DNA of 64,000 bases from Carya illinoinensis. Lineage: Eukaryota > Streptophyta > Magnoliopsida > Fagales > Juglandaceae. Below the pieces are notes generated by a model, which saw nothing but the letters and a program-made list of their open reading frames with translations, ran no database searches and was not told where the DNA came from. Position 1 is the first letter of the stretch. Each line of letters starts with the position of its first letter. The translations under genes were made by a program, and so were the position numbers. This document shows, in pieces, positions 1 through 10,003 of the stretch. Where the stretch lies: positions 12,063,001-12,127,000 of the forward strand of contig NC_056752.1 in assembly GCF_018687715.1 (NCBI RefSeq), in the 5' to 3' direction.

Positions 1-2532
1 TGCATTTTTGGGGAACAGAAAAAAGTTAGTTTCCTGAAAAATGGTAGAACTCCAAAATCTACAAAGTTGGAGTTGGTGCACACAGATTTGTGGGGGCCAT
101 CCCTAGTCGCTTCTCTTGGAGGATCGCGGTACTATGTTTCCTTTATTGATGACTCAAGCAGGAAAGTATGGGTTTATTTTTTCAAAAATAAATCTGACAC
201 ATTTGATACTTTCAAGAAGTGGAAAGCCATGGTTGAAAATGAAACAGGCTTGAAGTTAAAATGTCTGAGGTCAGACAATGGAGGAGAGTACATCGACGGA
301 GGGTTCAAAGAATTCTGTGCTGCAAATGGGATTAAATTTCAGAAGACTATTCCCGGGACACCGCAGCAGAATGGCGTAGCTGAACGCATGAACAGAACTC
401 TCAACGAACGTGCCAGAAGCATGAGGCTGAATTCAGGATTGCCTGAATGTTTTTGGGCTGATGCAATTAACACTGCAGCCTATTTGATTAATAGGGGACC
501 TTCAGTTCCCTTAAAGTTCGATCTACCAGAGGAAGTCTGGAGCGGAAAGAAGGTAAATCTTTCCCATTTGAAAGTTTTTGGCTGTTTATCATATGTTCAC
601 ATAGATTCTACTGATCGTAACAAGTTAGAAGCCAAATCTAGAAAATGTTTTTTCATCGGTTATGGTGATGAAGAATTTGGCTATCGATTTTGGGATGATA
701 AAAATCGCAAAATCATCAGAAGTAGAAATGTGATATTTAATGAGCAGATTCTGTACAAAGTTAAGTCACAAGCTGAATCTGAGGAACAACCAAAGAAACC
801 TGAGGTTGTTGATTTTGATGTTTCTCGAGTCAACACTGATCAGAACGAGGATAAAGAAAATGATGATACACAGATCGAACAACGTACACCACTCACTGCT
901 ACTCGAAGATCTTCAAGGACAATCAGGCCACCACAGCGGTTCTCACCATCTCTATACTACATCTTGCTAACAGATAGTGGTGAACCGGAAAGTTATGATG
1001 AAGCTCTACGAATTGAAGATTCGATCAAGTGGGAGAAAGCCATGCAAGATGAGATGGAGTCACTGATGTCAAATCAGACATGGGAGCTAACTAAGCTTCC
1101 AAAAGGCAAGAAGGCTTTGCACAATAAATGGGTGTACAGAATTAAGGAAGAGCACAATGGTAGCAAGCGCTACAAAGCCAGAATGGTCGTGAAGGGGTTT
1201 CAACAAAAAGAAGGTGTCGACTACACAGACATTTTCTCTCCAGTTGTAAAATTGACAACGATCAGGCTAGTGTTGACAATTGTGGCTGCAGAGAATCTAC
1301 ATCTTGAGCAGTTAGATGTGAAGACTGCATTCCTTCATGGTGATTTGGAGGAAGACATCTATATGCACCAGCCACAAGGATTCTCAGTGAAGGGAAAAGA
1401 GAATCTAGTTTGCAAACTGAAGAAGAGCTTGTATGGCCTAAAACAAGCTCCACGACAATGGTACCGGAAGTTTGACAACTTCATGTGCAGTAATGGATTT
1501 ACAAGACTGCAGGCCGACCATTGTTGCTATATGAAGAACTTTGACAACTCTTATATTATCCTACTGTTATATGTAGATGATATGCTCGTTGCAGGGTCAA
1601 GCATCGAGGAAATCAATGAACTGAAGAAGCAGTTGTCAAAGCGGTTTGAGATGAAGGATTTGGGTGCTGCAAAACAAATCCTTGGTATGAGAATTATTAG
1701 AGACAGGTCTAATGATACTCTCAAGCTCTCCCAGGAGGAGCATGTAAAGAAGGTGCTCAGAAGGTTTAACATGGATAAGGCGAAACCAGTAAGCACACCC
1801 TTAGCTAGTCACTTTCGACTAACTAAGGATCAGTCGCCAAAGACGGAGGAAGAGCAAGAATGCATGAACAGAATACCCTATGCATCTGCTATTGGTAGTC
1901 TTATGTACGCCATGGTCTGTACAAGGCCAGATATTGCACAAGCAGTGGGAGCTGTGAGCAGGTACATGAGTAATCCAGGAAAGCAGCATTGGGAAGCAGT
2001 CAAGTGGATTTTAAGATATCTACAAGGCTCTTCAGATACGTCACTATGCTTTACAAAAGCAGGTTTAAAACTACAGGGATATGTAGATGCTGATTTAGCA
2101 GGTGACGTTGACACCAGAAAAAGTACTACTGGATTTGTGTATACGCTGGGTGGTACAGCTGTATCGTGGGCTTCTAAGTTACAGAAGATTGTTGCTCTCT
2201 CAACTACAGAAGCGGAATACGTTGCTATAACTGAAGCAGGGAAGGAAATGGTTTGGTTGCAGTCATTCTTGGAGGAATTGGAAAAGAAGAATGAAAAAGG
2301 CATTCTGCACAGTGATAGTCAGAGTGCTATTTTTCTTGCAAAGAATCCAGCCTTTCATTCCAGAACAAAACACATACAGTTGCGATACCATTTTATCCGA
2401 TCTCTTCTCGATAGTGGACAGCTGATACTTGAGAAGATTCGAGGAACAGAGAACCCAGCAGACATGTTCACAAAAGTAGTTACTGCTGACAAACTGAAGC
2501 TGTGTATAGCTTCAGTTGGACTTCGTACTTAA
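1..2532 (+). CDS. copia Pol polyprotein, C-terminal part: integrase, reverse transcriptase, RNase H
   Basis: 843 codons are visible without a stop; the true start is outside the window. The integrase core has its catalytic acidic residues in LVHTDLWG, RSDNGGEY and NGVAERMNR. The reverse transcriptase has KARMVVKGF, LDVKTAFLHGDL and the active-site box LLYVDDMLVAG (near base 1560). RNase H shows GYVDADLAGD, STTEAEYVA and HSDSQSAIFLAKNP, then the HSRTKHI stretch typical of copia 3' ends. The protein would copy element RNA into cDNA and integrate it. The open frame suggests that the visible part could still be functional; transcription is unknown. Confidence 0.95.
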   Translation, partial: CIFGEQKKVSFLKNGRTPKSTKLELVHTDLWGPSLVASLGGSRYYVSFIDDSSRKVWVYFFKNKSDTFDTFKKWKAMVENETGLKLKCLRSDNGGEYIDGGFKEFCAANGIKFQKTIPGTPQQNGVAERMNRTLNERARSMRLNSGLPECFWADAINTAAYLINRGPSVPLKFDLPEEVWSGKKVNLSHLKVFGCLSYVHIDSTDRNKLEAKSRKCFFIGYGDEEFGYRFWDDKNRKIIRSRNVIFNEQILYKVKSQAESEEQPKKPEVVDFDVSRVNTDQNEDKENDDTQIEQRTPLTATRRSSRTIRPPQRFSPSLYYILLTDSGEPESYDEALRIEDSIKWEKAMQDEMESLMSNQTWELTKLPKGKKALHNKWVYRIKEEHNGSKRYKARMVVKGFQQKEGVDYTDIFSPVVKLTTIRLVLTIVAAENLHLEQLDVKTAFLHGDLEEDIYMHQPQGFSVKGKENLVCKLKKSLYGLKQAPRQWYRKFDNFMCSNGFTRLQADHCCYMKNFDNSYIILLLYVDDMLVAGSSIEEINELKKQLSKRFEMKDLGAAKQILGMRIIRDRSNDTLKLSQEEHVKKVLRRFNMDKAKPVSTPLASHFRLTKDQSPKTEEEQECMNRIPYASAIGSLMYAMVCTRPDIAQAVGAVSRYMSNPGKQHWEAVKWILRYLQGSSDTSLCFTKAGLKLQGYVDADLAGDVDTRKSTTGFVYTLGGTAVSWASKLQKIVALSTTEAEYVAITEAGKEMVWLQSFLEELEKKNEKGILHSDSQSAIFLAKNPAFHSRTKHIQLRYHFIRSLLDSGQLILEKIRGTENPADMFTKVVTADKLKLCIASVGLRT

Positions 2533-2591
2533 AGGCATGACTTGAAGTTGCTGTGATGGTTGCTATGAAGATATGTAGACTCATTTGTCTC

Positions 2592-2603
2592 CAAGTGGGA
2601 GAT
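2592..2603 (+). other. polypurine tract of the copia element
   Basis: A purine-rich stretch (CAAGTGGGAGATT) lies directly before the TGTTG start of the 3' LTR. This is the usual plus-strand priming site of plant copia elements of this group. Confidence 0.8.
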
Positions 2604-2960
2604 TGTTGCAGGTGGAGACAAAAACAGTGAACAGTGCACCGAAAGACACCGAATGCACCGTTGCATCGTTTGCTCCTTTGTATTGTTAGGCACCTCCCCA
2701 CCTCCCAAGAATCATGCAGCAAATTACTGCATCATACTGATCTGCTCTCCTATAAATAGGAGAGCTTAAGTGCAGCAAAGAGTGCAAAGCGTGGAAGAGA
2801 GAAAGAAGGCAGAAGAGAGTGGGTGAGCAGAGAGTGTTTTCTGTAAAATCATTTTCATAGTGAAATTACAGCATCTGTGGACGTAGGCAATTGCCGAACC
2901 ATGTTAAATTTTGTCACTCCTTTATTTAGAATCGTCTCTGTGTCAGAACAGCTCTCAACA
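2604..2960 (+). repeat. 3' LTR of the copia element (about 357 bp)
   Basis: The LTR starts TGTTG right after the polypurine tract and ends CAACA, so the termini are short perfect inverted repeats. It contains a TATAAATA box. Downstream of base 2961 the sequence is that of gene copy A. The five bases after the LTR (GACTC, 2961-2965) are the candidate target-site duplication, to be matched to the left of the unseen 5' LTR. Confidence 0.85.
2751..2758 (+). promoter_or_regulatory. TATA box in the copia LTR
   Basis: TATAAATA about 150 bp into the LTR, the expected position of the U3 promoter. It could drive transcription out of the 3' LTR, antisense to exon 1 of copy A. Confidence 0.6.
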
Positions 2961-2971
2961 GACTCTCCGGC

Positions 2972-3109
2972 TTGATCAACCTCCTCTGTTTTAATCTTCT
3001 GGTTTTGAGACTGGTATATGCTTTCTCTAGTTTCTTTAACCGCAATATGTTTCATGATCGGATTTTTTGCTGTTTCTGTTGGAGGCTGAAGTGTCTGCTC
3101 ATTCTCCAT
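2972..3109 (-). pseudogene. Copy A: exon 1 of the three-exon membrane-protein family, cut off by the copia insertion
   Basis: On the minus strand an ATG at 3109 opens 46 codons starting MENEQTLQPPTE and ending EEVDQ, closely matching exon 1 of the intact gene at 6374. Where that gene has the donor CAG|GT, this copy reads CAAGCC, so the donor is lost. Eleven bases later the copia LTR begins. An apparent ORF runs on into the LTR but is only read-through. Exons 2 and 3 are absent here and should lie left of the window, beyond the 5' LTR. Known from sequence: homology, lost donor and insertion. Inferred: loss of function. Confidence 0.85.
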
Positions 3110-3325
3110 TTCTGAAACCAAAAAATGGAAAGGAACATGAGTGAGAAATTTAAGAGGTATGTATTGATATACAGACTTTGTTGAGAAATAGAGAGAAAGG
3201 AAATGAAAGACTACGCACACAAGACGAAGAGATGAAAGAAATGGCAATGAAAACTCGTTTCTATAACGAAATACATTGGTAGAAGAAATGCAATGTAAGC
3301 GGAGCGCCAAGGTTTTATATAAAAA
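3110..3325 (-). promoter_or_regulatory. 5' flank of copy A, homologous to the 5' flank of copy B
   Basis: Read on the minus strand, this stretch is similar to the 200 bp before the ATG at 6374 (shared GCGTAGTCTTT, CATTTCCTTT and TTTCTCAACA). A TATATAAAA motif lies at 3313-3321. A pyrimidine-rich run ending in CAG stands just before the ATG and could be a 3' splice site of a 5'UTR intron. The homology shows the duplication included the promoter. Confidence 0.55.
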
Positions 3326-3394
3326 TTTTAAAAATTTATAATAATAAAATAAATTAAAATAAAATATTTTTACTATCAAATAGTCCTTACTTAT

Positions 3395-4040
3395 TTTCAT
3401 AATGAAAACGGAGAAAGTATCTCTTTTGTATTTTACGTGGGCTATCTATTTTATTTTATTTTCCTTACTGGAAACAGAGAATGTATCTTACGTGTTCCTC
3501 TCTACTATTTTATTTTGTTTTCGTTACTGGAAACTCTTTTTCTTACCAAAATACAAAGCCAAAAGAACCGCGGGTTCCGTGCTAACTGCCAAGGTTCTCC
3601 GGGTGGACCGGTCAGTATTTTACGTGGGTCCTCTACTATTTTATTTTATTTTATTTTTACTAAAAAATGCAATAAAATATACGTTCTCCATTTCTAATAA
3701 CGAAAATAGTAGAGGATCCCAATAAAATAAAATATATTTTCTCCATTTTCAGTTAAAAAAAAAAAATAGTAGAGGATCTACGTAAAATACTTTTTTGTTA
3801 TCAGAAATGGAGAAAGTATATTTTATTTTATTTTTCAGTAAAAAAAAAAATAATAAAGGATACACGTAAAATACATTAATTTTGTTACTGAAAATAGAGA
3901 AGGTATATTTTATTTTAAGTGGGTTCTCTACTATTTTCTTTACTGAACGTGGAGAAAGTATATTTTATTTTATTACCAGTAACGAAAATAACAGAAGATC
4001 CACGTAAAATACTTTTTCCTTACTGGAAATGGAGAAAGGC
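3395..4040. repeat. Block of short inverted/direct repeats
   Basis: About 650 bp are built from a few modules repeated in both orientations: ACGTAAAATAC or its complement GTATTTTACGT, AGTAGAGGATC or its complement, GGAGAAAGTATATTTTATT, and runs of TTTTA. Because modules occur in both directions, much of the block can fold back on itself. Open frames here (for example 3402-3725) follow the repeat and are not credible genes. It may be nested MITE-like DNA; no clear outer terminal repeats were found. Confidence 0.7.
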
Positions 4041-4778
4041 TAAATTTGGATCAACCCTTGTTCTTATATGCATTAATTCACTGCTAATTTTCGAATTGAA
4101 TGGTCAAATTTTGCGTAACTAATTTGAGAAAAAAATTGTTTTTACGAATTAATTAAGATCAAAACATGCATTCAGTTTCATGAATTCGATGATCCATCAT
4201 GTCTTGTGAACTTTTATAGATGGTTATTAATATTGCTTAGACCTTGTCACACATGATACCACATAACCCCAGCAAAATAGTTGGAAAATTAATATTAATA
4301 GTTATTAATTAAAGATAACATAGGAAGCTACAGAATTATTTAATTAAGAACTGTCTGGATAGGTCTTGCCGGTCTAGATATGGTTGCATAGTATCTAGGA
4401 CCGGACATAGCAATATGACGGAGGAAGAAAAATTATGATCTCGACTTTGAACTATAAAAAGTGTGAAACCAAACAGCAGAGATCAATTGTACTCAACACC
4501 ATTCAACACGTGATTTGTTATCTTATTTCCATTTCATGTAATATTAAAAAAAAAAATAATACTATAGTTTATCTTTAATATATCCCTCTTCCTCGGATTC
4601 TTCGAACACAAAAAGTATACTTTTATTTATATAAATTGATGTAACGGGTTTTCATATCATGGTAATGTTTGGTATGTCAATAAAGAGACTTATAAATAAA
4701 ATGTATTATATATTTTAAAGGCTTCTAAGGAATATTTCCCTCTGAATGTCGCCCGTTTGAGTTGCCGAATACTTCTTT
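4041..4778. other. AT-rich intergenic DNA, no gene seen
   Basis: No ORF with family resemblance, RNA gene or clear transposon end was seen. Confidence 0.6.
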
Positions 4779-4970
4779 GCAAGCCTTACGATGGGGTTCC
4801 AACATAGAACTGTAGAAGGACAGGGATAGGCCACTTTATCTATGCTGTCAATCATCGGCCATGCCGATCGGCCTATCCCATCGTAAGGCTTGCCGGATAA
4901 TTTTAATACACGATCGGCCTCGTGTATTAAGAATAATTAATTATGGCGCCCCAAGATCAAATTAATTATT
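4779..4970. repeat. Cluster of hairpins with a 17 bp perfect arm
   Basis: GCAAGCCTTACGATGGG at 4779-4795 is exactly complementary to CCCATCGTAAGGCTTGC at 4877-4893. Nested inside are GGGATAGGCC and GGCCTATCCC. Directly after comes a second hairpin with arms AATACACGA / TCGTGTATT, then paired AATTAATTAT motifs. It resembles a foldback or MITE remnant; no coding content. Confidence 0.8.
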
Positions 4971-5610
4971 CTTTATGCAATTCTCTGCTGTAGCTGGTCA
5001 AGAAAGAGACAGTGTATAAGGCTAGAAGCATTTTTGGACTACTAGGTAGCCAAGGATGTTTGGTTGGCATCCGTGCCTATGAAGTCATGCCACTTGTTGG
5101 CAACTTGCATGGTCCTACCATCTCCGGATTATGAAATCTATTTTCTCCCGTAATTTACTAAGAAGAAATAATATATATTTTAGTATAAGCTTTTGTTTCT
5201 TCTAGGTTATCACTTTCAGGATTTATCCTCATAATAATATAGGTACGGCATTCTGAATATAGATGTCTCAGTTTTGTACGCGTCAACGTGGAAATATCAC
5301 ACGGTACTTTAGCATGAATATGTGAACAGTAATATCTAAAGAAAAATATTCTGATCATAAAAAGATTACATAAAAATAATTCTATAAATTAATATGGTTT
5401 AATGTGATTCGTCAAATTATAAAATTATTTTTATTATAAAATAAATTTAATGAACGAGAAATTATATCAATTTATAAAATTATTTTTATATAATTCTTTT
5501 ATATATATATATATGTAACAATACTCATATTCAAAATAAATAATATTAAGTTAAAAAATCATATTTTTAATTATCATTTAATCGGTAGTCAAGATGTTTG
5601 TGGTTATTAA
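4971..5610. other. AT-rich intergenic DNA, no gene seen
   Basis: Contains short TA microsatellite tracts (near 5500). The short open frame at 5158-5358 lacks any recognisable similarity. Confidence 0.55.
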
Positions 5611-6225
5611 ATGCGTTGTGACAAACGGTGTTTCACTTTGTGACATCGCCTGTCTTTTAGTTTTATATTTTGACGAAAACACTGTTTGTCACATTGCATT
5701 TCTTTTAGTTTTATATTTTGCGAAAACACTGTTTGTCACATCGCATTTCCTTTAGTTTTATATTTTTGACGAAATTTCTTTTAGTTTTATATTTTTGACG
5801 AAAGCACTGTTTGTCACATCGCATTTCTTTTAGTTTTATATTTTTGACGAAATTTCTTTTAGATTTATATTGTTGACGGAAACACTGTTTGTCACATCGC
5901 ATTTCCTTTAGTTTCATATTTTTGACGAAATTTCTTTTAGTTTTATATTTTTGACGAAAGCACTGTTTGTCACATCGCATTTCTTTTAGTTTTATATTTT
6001 TGACGAAATTTCTTTTAGATTTATATTATTGACGGAAACACTGTTTGTCACATCGCATTTCTTTTAGTTTTATATTGTTGACGAAAACAATGTTTGTCAC
6101 ATCGCTTTAGTTTTATATTGTTGACGAAAACACTGTTTGTCACATCGCATTTATTTTAGTTTTATATTTTTGAATCGCACTTCTTTTAGCTTTATATCTT
6201 GATGAAAACACTGTTTCATAATCGC
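5611..6225. repeat. Tandem array with 49 bp and 29 bp alternating units
   Basis: The main unit (about 49 bp) carries GACGAAAACACTGTTTGTCA followed by CATCGCATTTCTTTTAG and TTTTATATTTTT. A shorter unit of about 29 bp (GACGAAATTTCTTTTAG plus TTTTATATTTTT) is the same sequence with the middle deleted, and the two alternate in part of the array to give a roughly 78 bp higher-order period. The array ends about 150 bp before the start codon of copy B. A minus-strand frame across 5711-5980 encodes a repetitive basic peptide, a by-product of the repeat. Confidence 0.85.
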
Positions 6226-6373
6226 TATTTCTTTAATCTCGTTACCATTGCTCTGCATCTTCAGTGCGTAGTCTTTTATTTCCTTTGTCTCTGTTTCTCA
6301 ACACACACTCTGTACATCAATACATACATCTTAAATTTCTCACCCATATTCCTTTTCCTTTTTCATTTTAGAA
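6226..6373 (+). promoter_or_regulatory. 5' leader / promoter-proximal region of copy B
   Basis: Lies between the tandem array and the ATG. It matches the 5' flank of copy A in inverted orientation, so it belongs to the gene unit. A pyrimidine-rich stretch ending TTTTAG precedes GAAATGG and could be an acceptor of a 5'UTR intron (inference). Confidence 0.45.
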
Positions 6374-8065
6374 ATGGAGAATGAGCATACACTTCAGCCT
6401 CCAACAGAAAAAATGGAAAATCCGACCTTGAATATTGCGGTTAAAGAAACTGGAGACAGCGTATACCAGTCTCAAAACCAGAAGATTAAAACAGAAAAAG
6501 TTGATCAGGTCGGAGTGTCCACCAAATATCAGGTCTCTTTAAAAAACATGGACTCTTCATTTGTTGGTTAATTTTATGTTAAATTTTCTTTGTAGTGTAG
6601 TTCCTTCTCCTGGCTAGAGAGGGGTCGTCGAGTTGGTGTTGAAGAGCGCGACTCCACCCCCTCGAGTCCGTTGAGATGGTTTCGAAGAGCTTGACTCTGT
6701 CATAGAGCTCGACTCCATCGAGATAGAAAGAGAGCTCGACTCCATTGAGCTGGTGTCGAAGACCTTGACTCCGTCGAGATGGTGTAGAAGAAATCGACCC
6801 CATCGAGATCTCTACTGTGTCTAAGAGAGAACTCGACTCCATCGAGATGGTGTCGTAGCTCGACTCTATCGTAGAGCTCGACTCGACCGAGTACTTGGAG
6901 TCGTAGAGCTTTACTAGATCGAGTTTGTGTTTTAGAGCTTGAGTCTGTTGATTGATTCTATTCAAGGGGAGTTGATTCGTTATGTCCATACCGTTGTAGG
7001 TGGTTATATTTTTATAGACGGTATTTATCGTATATTTACAGTCCTTGGTAATTTGTTGGCTCATATTGCTTAGGTTGTTACATTTTTATAAACTGTTTTG
7101 AACTGGTTTTCATAAAAAATTGAGTTGGATTGTTTCTTTGTTGGTGATCTTCAATTGAGATATATTATCAGTATCACATATATTTGTTTAAACTTTTGCA
7201 GATTATTGACAAACAAGAGGTTTTGGCAAACTCGGTTGACATGAGTGATGAGATTTCGAGTAGTCCAATAGATAACGATCTAGAACCTGAACATGGTCTT
7301 CCAGGAACTCCAAATCATAATTTTTCAGAAATTGTTCCAAATTGCGTTGGTGGGAGCCCAAGTATTAATCCGGATATTGATATAGAAGCTAGGCAAGATA
7401 CTCTACAAAGTCCTCGTTGGAGGTCTATATACCCTGTGGTAAGATTGATTTTGTATAAAAAAAAGTTGAGGAAAATATTTTTCTAAACTTAAACTTTATG
7501 ATTTTGTCACATCTATTAAATGGTGCATTTTTCGTTGTTACCTATATAACTAGTTGATATATAAAATCACTTAAAATATATCACAATAGCAAGTATGACG
7601 GAGAATAATAAGATAAAGAATAATAACGAACATTACTCAATTATTAATTACGAGTTAGTAAGTTGATCATTGAATGTCCAGATGGAAGCTACAGATTGCA
7701 TTGTTGCGGTTTTGGCATTTGTATTAGAGGTTGCACAAATTATGTTCAACAATAACAAGCCTTTGAAGTGGGTGGTGCTGGGATTTATTGTTGTCAGTTG
7801 TCTTATAACGTGGATGGTGTTTGCTTTGAATGCAAGGAAAAAAAGTGCTAGGTTTTCTTTTGGGTGCTTCTTTCTGTCTGATGGACAAATATATGGGACA
7901 ATTTGTAAATACATTGAATCGTATGCAGCAATTATTCAGATCATATTGTCAATAATTTCTATTATTGTCAAATTTCTGAAGCGTTTGACTGTTGGTGAAA
8001 TTATTATATCTTCTGCAATGATCTCCTCAAAGTTGACCGCGACATGCATTCCCAGCGTTTCCTAG
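6374..8065 (+). CDS. Copy B: intact three-exon gene for a 251-residue predicted membrane protein of unrecognised family
   Basis: Exons 6374-6508, 7202-7438 and 7682-8065 join in phase 0 at every boundary (45+79+127 codons, stop TAG). Splice sites: CAG|GTCGGA..TTTTGCAG|ATT and GTG|GTAAGA..GTCCAG|ATG. The first 124 residues are hydrophilic and acidic, with proline/serine stretches such as VGGSPSINPD. The last exon holds a moderately hydrophobic helix (about 130-146), a clear membrane segment (154-173, WVVLGFIVVSCLITW) and another (205-222, AIIQIILSIISIIVKF); a basic, aromatic loop lies between the last two. No signal peptide or catalytic motif is visible. Support for a real gene: six paralogous loci in the window, with protein-level conservation of exon 3 in copy E. 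I do not recognise the family and assign no function. Expression is unverified. Confidence 0.75.
6600..6930. repeat. Degenerate minisatellite in intron 1 of copy B
   Basis: About ten imperfect units of roughly 25-35 bp contain CTCGACTCCATCGAG, a near-palindrome, alternating with GATGGTGTCGAAGAG. It is absent from intron 1 of copy D, so it arose after the copies separated. The minus-strand frame through it is repeat-derived. Confidence 0.8.
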
Positions 8066-8360
8066 TATTAGGCTGGACTCTTTTGGTTTGTAAAAAAGAT
8101 GTATGATTGTAATAATATGCAGTTTGGTAAGCCAAGGGGTTGGTTGGTTTTGAACTTTCATGATGCCAATTTGTATTAACTTTTGAGTTTGCTTGAGCTT
8201 CTCCATCAATGTGGCTGCCATTAGCAACTCTTATAAATTATATGGCAAGTATTCTCTCTTTATCTAATACTTTTCTCATATCATTCATCTGCCTTTGAAT
8301 AATTTATAGGTCAATTTGAATATGATAAGTTAATTCAATAAGCATGCTATTATGATTTAA
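8066..8360 (+). other. 3' flank of copy B, shared with copies D-F
   Basis: Contains CTCTTTTGGTTTGTAAAAAAG soon after the stop, also found after copies E and F. Near 8315 it holds GAATATGATAAGTTAATTCAA, the pre-insertion form of the SINE site at 59.1 kb. Confidence 0.6.
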
Positions 8361-9868
8361 ATGCAACCATTTATTTATGGGGCGACTTGTTATTAAGAAG
8401 TGGTTACAGAATTTGATTAATAAGGTAATATGCAATAAGTATGCGGTAGCCCTAAATTGTAAAGGAATGTTGGTTTGAGAATTTAAAGTTATAACGACCC
8501 AGCCTAATATTTATAAGGATAATTTTATTTGACCTAAATTATGGTGGATGGACCATATTGGAAAACTCAATTACAATCTATTGGATACTTTTGAATAGAC
8601 CAAGGGCCCATAAATTAATATGGTACGTTATGGGTTTCCTATTGGGCTCGATAATAAGGTAAAAGCCCAATTAGTAATTATAGACAAGCGTGTTCTATTA
8701 ATTGGTATTGGGCCTACGAGATTATTTATAAGCCCCAAAATATTATCGGATAAGTTGGGCTCAATTTTAAACTTTAAGATTGGATTGTTAGACTTATCAG
8801 GTGACTTAGCCTATTATATTTAGATAAACCTTAAAATTTAGTTGGATACTTAGATAGGCTAATTGTTTATTTATTTATTTATATTTATTTTTATATATTA
8901 TTAAGAAAAAGCCCAAAACATGCACCCAATATAAGACCCAAAGACCCAAGAATAGGGCCAAGCCCATTTACTCGGCATCCCAAACCCATGTATAAAAACA
9001 TACACGTACATTGATCACTGTCTCTACCTTCATCAACTGCAGACCCTGCCCTAAGCTAATTTCTTAGTCCAAAAAATTTTGACAATTTTGTAACCAACTC
9101 ACATGCTAGAATTCTCAATTATTTATATCCTCTCTTTTCCTTTCCCCCATGAGAGTCCTTCCTCAACCAGTGGCAAACAAAACAACAAGCCTTCCCCACG
9201 TCTCTGTCCTTGCCTTGTTGTAAACCACAATGAAGCCACCGTCAAACACAAGCAAATAAGTTGAAACAATGGAGACCACCATATGAAGCCCCTCGCAAAC
9301 CGCAATAGACCCTTCGCCTTTTCTCCAAGTAGCATATACCCCATGCAAGTTGACGTCCAACTAGTTAATGTGGGCTAACCCAAACTACCATACCCAATGG
9401 GAAAGAAGCATTGCACATGCATAACAGCACCACATTAAAGCTTCCTTCACCACGAAACTAATATTAGCCACCATATCTTCTCCATGCCCAGCAAGCCCAA
9501 AGGGCAACAAAGACAACCCAAAGTGATCGGTCTCAAGGACAATAGCCCCCATGTCGCACTCCCTCCACCATAGATAGACAAGAGTAAGCCGATGTTGCCT
9601 TAGCCACTGTCTCCTTCTTATACTCCCTTTTTCCGCATGGTGTCCTCTGTCTTTCCTTGGGTAAGCTATGTCGTATAGCCCATAGGTTCTAGAATAAATA
9701 TATGCTACTTTAAATTGCTTTTAGGTCTTCAACTTTGATAAAAAAGTACAAACATATGTCAGTATAATTACAATGATTGCCACTAAATGGCCCCTTGCTG
9801 CGTAGCCATCTTGTAAAAGCTTTGAACCCTTTTAAGTGTTATGACCCTTTTAGATGGGCTGAACTCAC
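8361..9868. other. Intergenic, probably old LTR-derived DNA; no gene
   Basis: The part from about 8490 (ATAACGACCCAGCC) to 9060 has many GGGCCCA/AGCCCAAA motifs and a GTATAAAAACATACACG stretch, the texture of a degenerate plant LTR. No partner LTR was found. Minus-strand frames at 9123-9360 are unsupported. Confidence 0.4.
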
Positions 9869-10003
9869 ATGGGTGTTTGTTATAGATGGGCTTACTCCAA
9901 TTTCAAGGATTTTAGAGTCCCTCTCTTTCTTCTCTCGAGGAATAAGAGGAGGAGTGTTTTAGTTCGTGACTTTGGTTGGGTGGTTACGGTGGTGAATTTT
10001 ACA

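Larger units (their letters stand above)
1..2960 (+). mobile_element. Ty1/copia retrotransposon, 3' part (element continues left of the window)
   Basis: The window opens inside the pol gene of a copia-type LTR retrotransposon. Order is integrase, reverse transcriptase, RNase H, polypurine tract, 3' LTR. This integrase-before-RT order defines copia rather than gypsy. The reading frame is open from base 1 to the stop at 2532, so the copy is fairly young. It sits in intron 1 of a minus-strand gene (copy A), 11 bp from the exon end. The 5' LTR, gag and protease must lie left of base 1. Residues around the RT and RNase H resemble the Tork/TNT1 group, which is a family-level inference. Confidence 0.95.

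Noticed and set aside
1262..2303. Minus-strand ORFs of 63-141 codons inside the copia pol
   Set aside because: Shadows of the strongly supported plus-strand polyprotein.
2855..3400. 181-codon minus-strand ORF as one protein
   Set aside because: It joins 5' flank, exon 1 of copy A and copia LTR sequence; only the 46 codons from 3109 to 2972 have paralogue support.
5711..5980. Minus-strand ORF encoding a repetitive Cys/Lys-rich peptide
   Set aside because: It is the translation of the 49/29 bp tandem array; the frame stays open only because the combined 78 bp unit is a multiple of three.
5611..6225. Regularly spaced repeats that might suggest a CRISPR array
   Set aside because: The whole unit repeats, there are no unique spacers, and the setting is a plant nuclear genome.
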